Assembly (NCBI GenBank): GCA_030606215.1
Contig: JAUWGW010000002.1
Span: forward strand, 1-64,000
Reading direction: 5' to 3'
Length of the DNA: 64,000 bases
Origin: a bacterium
GTDB lineage: Bacteria; NPL-UPA2; JAUVJM01
The position numbers and the translations under genes are program-made. The first letter of the stretch is position 1. Each line of letters opens with the position of its first letter. Of this stretch, positions 25,577 to 33,632 are shown in pieces. The notes under the pieces were generated by a model that saw nothing but the letters and a program-made list of their open reading frames with translations, searched no databases and was not told where the DNA came from.

Positions 25577-26279
25577 AGTACTTTTTGACAAACTTAATTT
25601 GGATGAAAGGTTCTTGACAGGGTGGGGATTCTCAGTCCTGGTTGACGATTGCATACTGTTTGATACAGGAGAAAAACCATCTTTGTTGCTTAAGAATATG
25701 GAAAGTATGGGTGTGGATATTTCCAGTCTTACGGCAGTTGTTATATCCCATGACCACTGGGACCATACAGGAGGGTTGTGGGAAATATTGAGCTCAAAGG
25801 AAAGGCTGAAGGTTTATGGCTGTCCGGGTTTTAGTGCGGGATTTAAAAATAAAGTTGGTGGACTTAAAGGAGAGCTTATTGAATCGGATAAAGTTACTGA
25901 GATTGCTAAAGATATATATGCTACAGGAGAGATTACAGGGGAATACGAGGGACAGTATATGCCTGAACAGGCACTTGTAGTTAGAAGCGATAATGGGCTC
26001 TCGGTAATAACAGGATGCGCTCATCCAGGGATTGTTAAGATTCTCGGGAAGGTGAGAGAGACTTTTAGCACCGAAGATATTTATCTGGTACTTGGTGGTT
26101 TTCACTTGATGGGTAGCGACAGAAGGATGATAAATGTTATTGTAGATGAATTTAGAAAGTTAGGGGTTAAGAAGGCAGGGCCATGCCATTGCAGCGGGGA
26201 TGAGGCTGAAAGCATTTTCAGGGATAAGTACAAGGATGATTTTGTTCAAGTAAAAGCAGGAGAGATTATACAAATATAG
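25566..26279 (+). CDS. MBL-fold metallo-hydrolase
   Basis: 237 residues of the metallo-beta-lactamase fold: [12 protein letters not shown] (the HxHxDH metal site), TGCAHPGI and GGFHLMGSD as later metal ligands. This subgroup is often annotated as a dihydropteridine-ribofuranosylaminobenzene phosphate synthase-like protein and travels with Mrp and DUF5320 genes; true substrate unknown. Overlaps mrp, so the two are likely co-translated. Confidence 0.85.
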   Translation: MEIKVLFDKLNLDERFLTGWGFSVLVDDCILFDTGEKPSLLLKNMESMGVDISSLTAVVISHDHWDHTGGLWEILSSKERLKVYGCPGFSAGFKNKVGGLKGELIESDKVTEIAKDIYATGEITGEYEGQYMPEQALVVRSDNGLSVITGCAHPGIVKILGKVRETFSTEDIYLVLGGFHLMGSDRRMINVIVDEFRKLGVKKAGPCHCSGDEAESIFRDKYKDDFVQVKAGEIIQI

Positions 26280-26332
26280 GAGAAGACCTGTTTAGATTAT
26301 GTTTCTTAAACAATGGAAAGGAGATTGTCGAA

Positions 26333-26731
26333 GTGAAAATCCCAGATGAAGTAAAGAAACTATTCAATAGGGAGCCTGTAGTTGCTTTTGCAACAGCGGA
26401 TAAAGAAGGGAATCCAAATGTTGTCCCAATTTATTGGAAGACAACTCTTAATGATGAGACAATTTTGCTATTAGATAACTTTATGAAACAAACGAAACAA
26501 AATATTCAGGAGAACAAGAAAGTTTGCGTATCCTTTTGGAATCCGGACCCGGAAGAAGCTTACAAAATTAAGGGAACAGCAACATATTATTCAGAAGGGG
26601 CAATTTACGAGAAGGGGAAAGAATTTATGCAGTCAAAGAGGCCTGGACAGGCTCCTAAAGGAATTGTTGAAATCAGAGTGGAGGAAATTTATACAATAAA
26701 ATCGGGTTCTGATGCAGGCAAAAAATTATGA
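26333..26731 (+). CDS. Pyridoxamine 5'-phosphate oxidase-family flavin-binding protein
   Basis: 132 residues; split-barrel FMN-binding fold with NREPVVAFATADKEGNPNVV and the characteristic N-x-x-VSFWNPD strand. Small members bind FMN or F420 and act in redox chemistry; they are seldom true PdxH. GTG start with AAGGAGAT upstream. Confidence 0.82.
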   Translation: MKIPDEVKKLFNREPVVAFATADKEGNPNVVPIYWKTTLNDETILLLDNFMKQTKQNIQENKKVCVSFWNPDPEEAYKIKGTATYYSEGAIYEKGKEFMQSKRPGQAPKGIVEIRVEEIYTIKSGSDAGKKL

Positions 26732-26747
26732 GTCGGGGGATAGAAAT

Positions 26748-28559
26748 ATGAAAATAGCGATTTCAAGCGGGAAAGGCGGAACAGGTAAAACCTTTGTCTC
26801 TACAAATATAGCGGCAACTCTTGCTAATTCCGGGGAGAGAGTGTCGTATCTTGATTGTGATGTTGAGGAGCCTAACGGGCATCTTTTTTTGAAGCCGGAG
26901 ATTAAAAAGGAAGAAGATGTAGAAATTCTATCGCCCATGGGAGTTGATGAAGAAAAATGCATCCACTGCGGAAAATGTGCAGAAGCCTGTAATTATAATG
27001 CCATAGCTGTGGTGAAGGATAAAGTTCTTTTCTTTCCGGAGCTATGCCATGCGTGTGGAGCATGTAAGATAGTCTGCCCTGTAGATGCAATTGTTGAGAA
27101 AAAGAGGAAAATAGGAATCATCAGGCATGGGAAGAGTGGGGATATAGATGTTCATTATGCGCTTCTTGAAACTGCTGAAGGCGGGATGGCTCCGAGATTG
27201 GTCAGGAAGGTTAAGGAATGTGCAGGCGGAGGTATAAATATATATGATTCTTCTCCCGGAACTGCATGTCCCGTTGTGGAAACTGTGAAGGATGCAGATT
27301 TGTGTGTGCTCGTTACTGACCCGACTCCTTTCGGCGTTAATGATTTACAGCTTGCGGTGAATATGTGCAGGGAGATAAATCAGGAACCAGTTGTCCTGGT
27401 CAACCGTGCTGAATACAGAAACAGCGAACTAAAGGAATATTTAAGGAATGCAAATTTGGAAGTAGTAGGGGAGATTCCAGATGACAGAAAAATAGCAAAG
27501 GTTTACTCTGTTGGGGATATAGTTGTTGAGGGGCTTCCTGAATATAGGAAGTTATTCCGGACTATTGCCGAGGAGATGAAGAAGAAGGCAAAAGAGAAAA
27601 GAGTTGTGGGAAAGGTAGTCCGGACAGAATTTCCCTCTGGTGGGATTACAAAGCTTGAGACAACTACTTTTGAGAAGAAACCGCTGGAACTTGTTATAAT
27701 AAGCGGGAAAGGTGGAACCGGAAAAACATCGGTGGCTGCTTGTTTCGCAGCTTTAGCTGAAAACAAGGTGATTTCGGACTGCGATGTGGACGCTGCTGAC
27801 CTGCATCTTATCCTGGAGCCTGAGGTCCGGGAAAGGGGGGCGTTCAGCGGCAGCAAGTTAGCTGAAATTGATGAGGCTAAATGTACTGGATGTGGAAAGT
27901 GTATTAAGGAATGTAGATTTTCCGCTGTTGGGGAAGTGGAAGGCGGGAAGTGCCGTATTAACCAGGTATCCTGCGAAGGTTGTGGTGTGTGTTATCTTGT
28001 GTGCGAAGATGAAGCTGTGAAATTGAGTGATGCAATCAATGGAGAATGGTTCATATCAAAGACAAGATTTGGACCTATGACTCATGCGAGACTTCTGCCA
28101 GCAGAGGAAAATTCAGGTAGACTTGTTACGTTGGTGAGGATGAAAGCCGTTGAAGAATCTAATCGTGTGAATGCTAATAAGGTGATAATAGACGGTTCTC
28201 CCGGGACAGGCTGTCCTGTAATAGCTTCTCTGACAGGTGCAGACTACGCTCTCGTTGTAACAGAACCGACCGTTTCGGGAATCCATGATATGAAGCGCGT
28301 TCTTGATGTAGCGAGACATTTTGGAATCAAGGCAGGAATTGTAGTTAACAAGTCTGATTTGAATGATGAGATGACAGAGGAAATCAGAAAATTTGCCGAG
28401 CAGTCTATGGTAGAATTCATAGGAACAATACCGTATGATGAGAAAGTAACAGAAGCACAAATAGAAAAACTCTCTGTAGTTGAATATGGAAATTCTCCAG
28501 CAGCAAGAAGCACAAGAGAGATATGGGAGAAGATGAAGCATCATGAGGAAATAAAATGA
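26748..28559 (+). CDS. Fused double MinD-type ATPase with inserted ferredoxin domains
   Basis: 603 residues from ATG 26748. Two complete copies of the same unit: residues about 1-285 with SSGKGGTGKTFVSTN and ferredoxin motifs CIHCGKCAEAC and CHACGACKIVC; residues about 310-600 with ISGKGGTGKTSVAACF and CTGCGKCIKEC and CEGCGVCYLVC. Each half ends with a PGTxCPV switch segment (SSPGTACPV, GSPGTGCPV). In most anaerobes these are two adjacent genes; here they form one open frame joined by a linker near 290-310. Four 4Fe-4S clusters are predicted, one pair per half. Proposed role: ATP-driven cluster or electron handling, linked to Mrp. An upstream ATG at 26712 lies within the preceding gene and lacks a ribosome site. 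Confidence 0.88.
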   Translation: MKIAISSGKGGTGKTFVSTNIAATLANSGERVSYLDCDVEEPNGHLFLKPEIKKEEDVEILSPMGVDEEKCIHCGKCAEACNYNAIAVVKDKVLFFPELCHACGACKIVCPVDAIVEKKRKIGIIRHGKSGDIDVHYALLETAEGGMAPRLVRKVKECAGGGINIYDSSPGTACPVVETVKDADLCVLVTDPTPFGVNDLQLAVNMCREINQEPVVLVNRAEYRNSELKEYLRNANLEVVGEIPDDRKIAKVYSVGDIVVEGLPEYRKLFRTIAEEMKKKAKEKRVVGKVVRTEFPSGGITKLETTTFEKKPLELVIISGKGGTGKTSVAACFAALAENKVISDCDVDAADLHLILEPEVRERGAFSGSKLAEIDEAKCTGCGKCIKECRFSAVGEVEGGKCRINQVSCEGCGVCYLVCEDEAVKLSDAINGEWFISKTRFGPMTHARLLPAEENSGRLVTLVRMKAVEESNRVNANKVIIDGSPGTGCPVIASLTGADYALVVTEPTVSGIHDMKRVLDVARHFGIKAGIVVNKSDLNDEMTEEIRKFAEQSMVEFIGTIPYDEKVTEAQIEKLSVVEYGNSPAARSTREIWEKMKHHEEIK

Positions 28560-29242
28560 GCATAAAAGAAAATTACCAAAAAATCAGAGAGCAAATTCCA
28601 GATAATGTAACCATAGTTTTAGCTTCTAAGATGCGGACTCCAGAAGAAATTGAAGAAGTTATAGAGGTTGGTGCTACCGACATAGGGGAAAATTATGTAC
28701 AAGAAGCTGAGAACATGCATGATGCTTTAAGTGAGAAAGCAAGAAGAGTTAGATGGCATATGATAGGGTATTTACAAAAAAATAAGATTAACAAAGCGGT
28801 TGAAATTTTTGATGTAATCCAAACGGTCGATTCTTTAAAGACGGCGGTGGCAATTGATAAAAGAGTGGAAAGAGCAGGGAAAAAGATTTCTGTTTTAGTA
28901 GAAATAAATATTGGCAGCGAAATGACAAAAGCCGGTGTAAAACCGGAATATGAAGTGATTGAAAATTTAGTTGGAGAGATTTCAAAACTTGAATATCTCC
29001 GTTTGGAAGGTTTGATGACAATGGGGCCTCGGTTTGGGAATCCTGAAGACAGCAGGCCCTATTTCAAGAAAACAAAAAACATATTCGGAAGAATTAAGGG
29101 TCTTAGTTTACCAGGAGTCAAGATGGAAACATTGTCTATGGGAATGTCAAATTCATATAAAGTAGCGGTTGAAGAAGGAAGTAATATGGTGAGGTTGGGA
29201 ACAGTTGTTTTCGGAGAAAGAAAAGGAGGAATTAAAAAATGA
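28556..29242 (+). CDS. yggS: YggS-family PLP homeostasis protein
   Basis: 228 residues. TIVLASKMRTPEEI carries the PLP-binding Lys, followed by GATDIGENYVQEA, RWHMIGYLQKNK, LVEINIG and LSMGMSNSY. It binds pyridoxal phosphate and keeps its level balanced; no racemase activity is known. Usual Lys context (VSKT) is varied to ASKM. Overlaps the preceding stop by 4 bases. Confidence 0.92.
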   Translation: MSIKENYQKIREQIPDNVTIVLASKMRTPEEIEEVIEVGATDIGENYVQEAENMHDALSEKARRVRWHMIGYLQKNKINKAVEIFDVIQTVDSLKTAVAIDKRVERAGKKISVLVEINIGSEMTKAGVKPEYEVIENLVGEISKLEYLRLEGLMTMGPRFGNPEDSRPYFKKTKNIFGRIKGLSLPGVKMETLSMGMSNSYKVAVEEGSNMVRLGTVVFGERKGGIKK

Positions 29243-29400
29243 AGACAGGGCTAACTTGTCAGCAATGTGGACAGAAGTTCTCAAATGCAGAAGAATATTG
29301 GAAACATTGGAAGAGTGTAAATGGAAAACGACTGCGTAACAAAAAAGAGACATGGGAAATAGCAAGAACAATACAAGATATGCAACAGCCACTTTTGTGA
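29239..29400 (+). CDS. 53-residue zinc-finger-like protein
   Basis: ATG 29239 overlaps the yggS stop (ATGA). Reads MKTGLTCQQCGQKFSNAEEY, a Cys-x2-Cys knuckle, with a His (WKHWKS) 12 residues later; a lysine-rich tail follows. No known family beyond a zinc-finger-like pattern. Coupling with yggS and the clear ribosome site AAAAGGAGG make expression likely. Confidence 0.6.
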   Translation: MKTGLTCQQCGQKFSNAEEYWKHWKSVNGKRLRNKKETWEIARTIQDMQQPLL

Positions 29401-29408
29401 AGGAGAGT

Positions 29409-29535
29409 CATTCAGATAATTTTTGGAAATTCCCTTGAAGATACTAGTTCTGTTCAGGATTGGAAAAATGAAATGCTACTTCTTGCAAAAACCGGAATTG
29501 ATAAAAAATCTGGTGGGAATACTGAAGGGGGGTAG
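29409..29535 (+). pseudogene. 3' fragment of a methyltransferase gene (copy A)
   Basis: The stretch encodes IFGNSLEDTSSVQDWK, matching the C-terminal region of the intact methyltransferase at 34485-35138, then leaves that match and ends in KSGGNTEGG before a stop at 29533. The ending KSGGNTE also occurs near 32360. No start codon or N-terminal part. A truncated duplicate. Confidence 0.7.
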
Positions 29536-29540
29536 TTAAA

Positions 29541-29888
29541 ATGCCATGGGTAGACAAGGATGAATGTGTAGGGTGTGGCGTATGTGTAGAAGAATGTCCG
29601 GTAGATGCAATCTCACTGGTTAATGAGAAAGCAGAAATAAATATGGATGAATGTATCCGCTGTGGCAATTGCCATGAGGTATGTCCTCAGGAAGCCGTAA
29701 AACATGACAGCGAGAGGATACCTCAGGAAGTAGAGTCAAATGTAGAAAAAGTGGAAGGATATATGAGACATTTTGACAATGAGGAAGAAAAACAATCCTG
29801 TCTTAAGAGAAGTATGAACTTCTTTAAATTCAAGAAGACTGTGGCTGAAAAGACGTTGGAACAACTTGAAACACTGAAAAAAGGATAA
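29541..29888 (+). CDS. Ferredoxin with two 4Fe-4S motifs and a helical tail
   Basis: 115 residues. CVGCGVCVEECP (about 9-20) and CIRCGNCHEVCP (about 38-49) bind two 4Fe-4S clusters; a 60-residue charged helical tail follows, longer than in plain 2[4Fe-4S] ferredoxins. Likely electron donor for the corrinoid activator coded next. Start ATG 29541 after GGGGGGTAG. Confidence 0.88.
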   Translation: MPWVDKDECVGCGVCVEECPVDAISLVNEKAEINMDECIRCGNCHEVCPQEAVKHDSERIPQEVESNVEKVEGYMRHFDNEEEKQSCLKRSMNFFKFKKTVAEKTLEQLETLKKG

Positions 29889-29914
29889 AATCGGATTAGA
29901 GAATAGGGAATGAA

Positions 29915-30222
29915 ATGGCTGATTGGATAAAGGATCAGGAGCATCTTCGGGAAGTATAATACAATAATAAATGAGTTAATTGGAAAATATATAGAATAAT
30001 AAGAAGAAGCTGTTGAATGAAGTTTATGAAGTTTTAAAACCCGGAGGGATCATTTTTATCTTGCCAACACATATGGAAGAACGCAATTTGTCCTTAGAAG
30101 ATTTTATAGCGGAGGTAGAGATGTCAAAACTCTACCTCGAAAGCAAATTCACCGAAACGCTGGTCCATGATAATAAATTACAGAAGTGTGAAATTCTGAA
30201 GTTCCAAAAACAGGTATATTAA
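29915..30222 (+). pseudogene. Methyltransferase remnant reduced to its two ends
   Basis: ATG 29915 starts MADWIKDQEHLREV, then stops at 29957. From about 30010 another frame reads LNEVYEVLKPGGIIFILPTH and continues for 69 codons, the strand after motif III of class I SAM methyltransferases. Motif I and the middle are absent. The TTG at 30013 gives an open frame but no binding domain. Consistent with internal deletion plus decay. Confidence 0.6.
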
Positions 30223-30224
30223 AG

Positions 30225-32069
30225 ATGACCCATTCGGTTAAGCTAACTTTTAAGCCGGAAAATAGAACCGTTTATGTCCTGCCGGGCACTCCGGTGGTGG
30301 AGGCGGCAGCGAGGGCAGGGATCACTGTGGAGACTCCCTGTGGCGGACAAGGCAGCTGTGGAAAGTGCCGGGTAGAGGTATTGCAGGGTGCGGCAGAGCC
30401 AACGGCAGAGGAAAAAAGGATGATTTCTGCCGAAGAACTAAAAAAAGGAATCCGCCTCGCCTGCCAGTCGCGGATTTCTAAGTCCACCATCATCCACATC
30501 CCCCTTGAATCAAGGTTTTCTGCCCAGAAGATTCTCACTACCGGCATGGAAACGAGAAAAGAGATTCATCCGAGCGTGGAGAAGTTCTACCGAGAACTTC
30601 CTTCTCCAACCCTTGGAAAGTCCAAGGCCGATTTAGAGATAATTCGGCAAGCCTTTCCACAAAGCTTTAAGGCGGACATTCATATTATCCGGCAGCTACC
30701 CGAGGTCTTAAAGAAAAGCGACTTTAAGGTAACCTGCGTTTTCTCTGATGGAGAGTTAATCAGTGTGGAGAATGGCGATACGGCTAAAGACAGTTTTGGT
30801 ATCAGCCTTGACCTGGGCACAACAACGATGGTGGCGACATTACTCGATTTGAACAGCGGCAAAGATTTAGCTATCTCAACAAAAATGAATCCTCAGGTTA
30901 TCTACGGCGATGATGTCATTTCCCGGATAAACTTCTGTCTAAATAATAAAAAGGGGTTGGATGAGCTGCATTATCGAACCATTGAGGCAATTAACGAGAT
31001 GGTTGAGGAACTGGCCCAGGTGGCAAAGATAAACCCGAAAAATATCTATAAGCTCACCGCAGTAGGAAATTCCACGATGCAGCACCTGCTTCTTAAAATC
31101 AGCCCGGAAAACCTTGGCTCTATTCCCTTTTCTTTAGCGGTAAAAGAAGGAGTTGAGGTAAAGGCGAAAAGTGTAGGCATACAGATAAATCCTCAAGGCT
31201 GCCTCTGCGTTTTCCCCAACATTGCCGGATTTGTTGGTGGGGATACTGTTTCGGTGATTTTGGCTGCAGGAACATATAGAAATGATGAGATACAGTTAAT
31301 CGTTGATATCGGCACCAATGGAGAAATTATCCTGGGAAACAGGGAGCGGTTGCTTACCGCCTCTACTGCCGCCGGCCCTGCTTTTGAAGGGGCGAGGATC
31401 TCCAGTGGAATGCGGGCCTCAACCGGGGCCGTTGAGAAAGTGGTAGTGGGTGAGGATGTAGAGGTTAATGTGGTTGGTAATGTCCTGCCTTTTGGAATCT
31501 GCGGCACAGCGCTGATTGATGCGGTAGCGGGGCTGTTAAGGGTGGGCATTATTGATGAAACGGGAAAGATTTGTTCGCAAAAAGAGCTAAAGGGTAAGGT
31601 TTCCGATAAACTCTTAAGGCGGGTTGTGGAAAATGAAAGTTCTCGTGATTTTCTCTTAGTGGAGAAAGAAGGCACACGCAGTAAGCGGCCCATATTTATT
31701 ACCCAAAAGGATGTGCGCGAGGTACAGTTAGCTAAAGCGGCCATTGCTGCCGGAATGAAGATTCTGATGAAGGAGTTAGGTATAAGTGAAGAGGAAATTA
31801 GTGAGATTCTTTTAGCCGGGGCATTCGGAAACTTCATCCGGCGCAATCACGCCAAACAAATCGGCCTGATTCCCGATGTAGTTTCGCCCAAGATAAGGTT
31901 TATTGGCAATGCTGCCTCCTCCGGAGCAAAACTGGCGCTGCTTTCGCGCCGTCTGGAAAAGGAGATGGGGGATATCTCAAAGAACGCTGAGTATATCGAG
32001 CTTTCTACACGGCCGGATTTTCAGGAAGAGTTCGTTGAGGCAATGAGGTTTGGAAAACAGTCCGGTTAA
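30225..32069 (+). CDS. RACo-type corrinoid activation protein (2Fe-2S plus ASKHA ATPase)
   Basis: 614 residues. N-terminal 2Fe-2S ferredoxin domain with CGGQGSCGKC and LACQ (about 38-82), a linker of about 100 residues, then the DUF4445/ASKHA ATPase: SLDLGTTTMVA, DIGTNGEIILG, AGPAFEGARI, CGTALID and AGAFGNFI. RACo uses ATP to push an electron into the inactive Co(II) state of a corrinoid protein. A second paralogue is at 37001. Start ATG 30225 follows the remnant above by two bases. Confidence 0.88.
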   Translation: MTHSVKLTFKPENRTVYVLPGTPVVEAAARAGITVETPCGGQGSCGKCRVEVLQGAAEPTAEEKRMISAEELKKGIRLACQSRISKSTIIHIPLESRFSAQKILTTGMETRKEIHPSVEKFYRELPSPTLGKSKADLEIIRQAFPQSFKADIHIIRQLPEVLKKSDFKVTCVFSDGELISVENGDTAKDSFGISLDLGTTTMVATLLDLNSGKDLAISTKMNPQVIYGDDVISRINFCLNNKKGLDELHYRTIEAINEMVEELAQVAKINPKNIYKLTAVGNSTMQHLLLKISPENLGSIPFSLAVKEGVEVKAKSVGIQINPQGCLCVFPNIAGFVGGDTVSVILAAGTYRNDEIQLIVDIGTNGEIILGNRERLLTASTAAGPAFEGARISSGMRASTGAVEKVVVGEDVEVNVVGNVLPFGICGTALIDAVAGLLRVGIIDETGKICSQKELKGKVSDKLLRRVVENESSRDFLLVEKEGTRSKRPIFITQKDVREVQLAKAAIAAGMKILMKELGISEEEISEILLAGAFGNFIRRNHAKQIGLIPDVVSPKIRFIGNAASSGAKLALLSRRLEKEMGDISKNAEYIELSTRPDFQEEFVEAMRFGKQSG

Positions 32070-32077
32070 TAAACGGG

Positions 32078-32329
32078 GCAGTAAAATATTTCATCCCCTC
32101 TGATAAAAAAGGAATTGAGATCGGCTCAGGCAGTGGAAGATTTGCTACATTTTACTCCACTTTAGAAGTAATTAACTGGCTAAAAAAGACAAATTTTTCT
32201 GGAATAGAAGTTGTTCAGACAATTTTTGGAAATTCCCTTGAAGATACCAGTTCTGTTCAGGATTGGAAATATGGATTTGGCGAGGGCAGTTTTGTGGTGA
32301 TAAAAGCTGCTCCGAAAGAGCTATCCTAA
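32078..32329 (+). pseudogene. Methyltransferase copy with a 303-bp in-frame internal deletion (copy B)
   Basis: Compared with the intact gene at 34485-35138, this copy matches from about 34574 to 34643 and again from 34947 to about 35125; 34644-34946 (303 bp, 101 codons) is missing exactly, and the frame is kept (RFA then TFYSTLEV). The 3' part of about 180 bases is nearly identical to the intact gene, with only a few differences, so the duplication is recent. The N-terminal part and a start codon are absent. It directly follows the first RACo gene. Confidence 0.82.
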
Positions 32330-32407
32330 GGCATTTTTTCAAAAACCTCTCTGATGAGAAATCTGGTGGGAATACTGAAAGGAAATGAGTAATTATTGAG
32401 GCAGAGA

Positions 32408-32956
32408 ATGGAAAATGCAGACGAAAACTTCTACGATAAGTTAAAAGAACAGTTGTTCCAAATGATTTTAGAGAAGATAAAGAATGGCGAGAAAGTGTTA
32501 GATGTCGGCTGTGGTAATTGCGAGTTAGTCGTTCGTCTTGCTAAAGGAAAGAACGTAAAAGTCATAGGAGTAGATATACAGGACAGCGAATTTAAGAAAA
32601 CCTTAGAAAAAGCGAGGGGGAAGATAAAGGGGAAAGTTAAATGTATCAAGGGTAATGCTGAAAACCTCAAAGATTTTGAGGATGCGAGTTTCTCAAGCGT
32701 AATTAGCAGGTATTCCCTCCATGAGTTTCCTAATCCTTCTCGTGTTCTTAAAGAGTGTGTAAGAGTCTTGAAAAGACAGGGACAAATGATACTTGTGGAT
32801 TTCATCCCAGATACTCTGGCAGAAAAGTTGTGGGGGGAGAGATATTTTACCATGGAAGAGATCAGGAAAACGATGGAGAAAGCTGGCTTCCAGATTTTAG
32901 AACAGAAAAAGATTTCGATAGAAGGTCCGGCAATAACCGTAGGGATAAAAGGATGA
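32408..32956 (+). CDS. Class I SAM-dependent methyltransferase
   Basis: 182 residues from ATG 32408 (GAGGCAGAGA upstream; a TTG at 32396 is less likely). Motif I VLDVGCGNCELVVRLA, acidic end of strand 2 (VIGVDIQ), and FSSVISRYSLHEFPNP followed by RVLKRQGQMILVDF. Methyltransferase_11/UbiE type. Substrate unknown. Intact, unlike its degraded neighbours. Confidence 0.8.
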   Translation: MENADENFYDKLKEQLFQMILEKIKNGEKVLDVGCGNCELVVRLAKGKNVKVIGVDIQDSEFKKTLEKARGKIKGKVKCIKGNAENLKDFEDASFSSVISRYSLHEFPNPSRVLKECVRVLKRQGQMILVDFIPDTLAEKLWGERYFTMEEIRKTMEKAGFQILEQKKISIEGPAITVGIKG

Positions 32957-32991
32957 GGTAAGCACAGCTTATCGACCAGAAAGGGGGAATT

Positions 32992-33024
32992 ATGTGCCTG
33001 TCAAACGTATACCTTAGATGTTAG
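32992..33024 (+). pseudogene. 5' remnant of a CooT-like nickel-binding protein gene
   Basis: ATG 32992 with AAGGGGGAA upstream reads MCLSNVYLRC and stops. MCLSxVYL is the characteristic N-terminus of CooT-like proteins (about 60 residues), which serve nickel insertion into CO dehydrogenase. Only the first ten codons and the ribosome site remain. Confidence 0.5.
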
Positions 33025-33091
33025 TAAAGCTCGAGAAATTGGAAGAGGAGCTTGAAAAAGTTGCTTTTGGAAGTTGTACAGCAGGATAAAT

Positions 33092-33199
33092 ATGGAACTT
33101 TTCATTTATAACTCTAAAGAGTTCAAGTCGTATTTGGAGAAGAATGCACATGAACAAGGAGAAGTAAAATTCCTTCAGTCAATAAATGCAGGCGCATAA
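33092..33199 (+). pseudogene. N-terminal fragment resembling an FkbM-type methyltransferase
   Basis: ATG 33092 reads MELFIYNSKEFKSYLEKNAH and ends LQSINAGA at a stop (33197). The wording up to LQSINAG is what comes just before motif I in FkbM-like methyltransferases. Nothing of the catalytic part follows. Short, so identification is tentative. Confidence 0.4.
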
Positions 33200-33226
33200 T
33201 TAAGACAACTATAGTGTCAATCAAAC

Positions 33227-33454
33227 ATGAAGATGAAAGTGCTTCCTATGGATTGTAAATGGTATGCGGTATGTCCAATGAAGAGATTTTACGAAGAAGG
33301 GAGATTAGATAAAAAATGGATTGAGCTGTATTGCAAAGGAGATTGGGAAAGTTGCATAAGATACTGGATGGAAGAAAAGGGAGATCCGCATCCAGATTGT
33401 ATGCTTCCAGATGGAAGCATTGATGAAAGACTGAACAAATGGGTAGGAATGTGA
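33227..33454 (+). CDS. Small Cys-containing conserved protein
   Basis: 75 residues, five Cys: DCKWYAVCPMKRFYEEG, ELYCKGDWESCIRYWMEEKG and PDCMLPDGS. The order C-x5-C ... C-x6-C looks like a metal or cluster site. I recall similar short proteins in anaerobes and methanogens, at times mislabelled uracil-DNA glycosylase; no glycosylase motif is visible. An alternative start at ATG 33233 is near. Function unknown. Confidence 0.65.
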   Translation: MKMKVLPMDCKWYAVCPMKRFYEEGRLDKKWIELYCKGDWESCIRYWMEEKGDPHPDCMLPDGSIDERLNKWVGM

Positions 33455-33455
33455 T

Positions 33456-33632
33456 ATGGTGGAGACAATAGGTCTTATTGGGGGGATGAGCTGGGAGTCA
33501 TCTTTAGAATATTATCGAATAATAAATAAAACTGTAAAGGAACAGTCTCCGGTTATTAAGACAATAGAAATCAGAATTGGGAAGGTTATTTCAGCCCGAA
33601 GAGTTGAAGGAACTGATAAAAATAAAAAATGA
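33456..33632 (+). pseudogene. Truncated aspartate/glutamate racemase gene
   Basis: ATG 33456 reads METIGLIGGMSWESSLEYY-like text (MVETIGLIGGMSWESS, then YYRIIN), the exact opening of Asp/Glu racemases (about 230 residues). After about 25 residues homology stops; the remaining codons are unrelated, ending at 33632 for 58 residues in all. The catalytic Cys residues are missing. Its end overlaps the next start as ATGA, so the remnant may still drive coupled translation. Confidence 0.72.

Noticed and set aside
31193..31846. 217-codon minus-strand frame
   Set aside because: Fully antisense to the RACo-type gene, whose motifs are intact.
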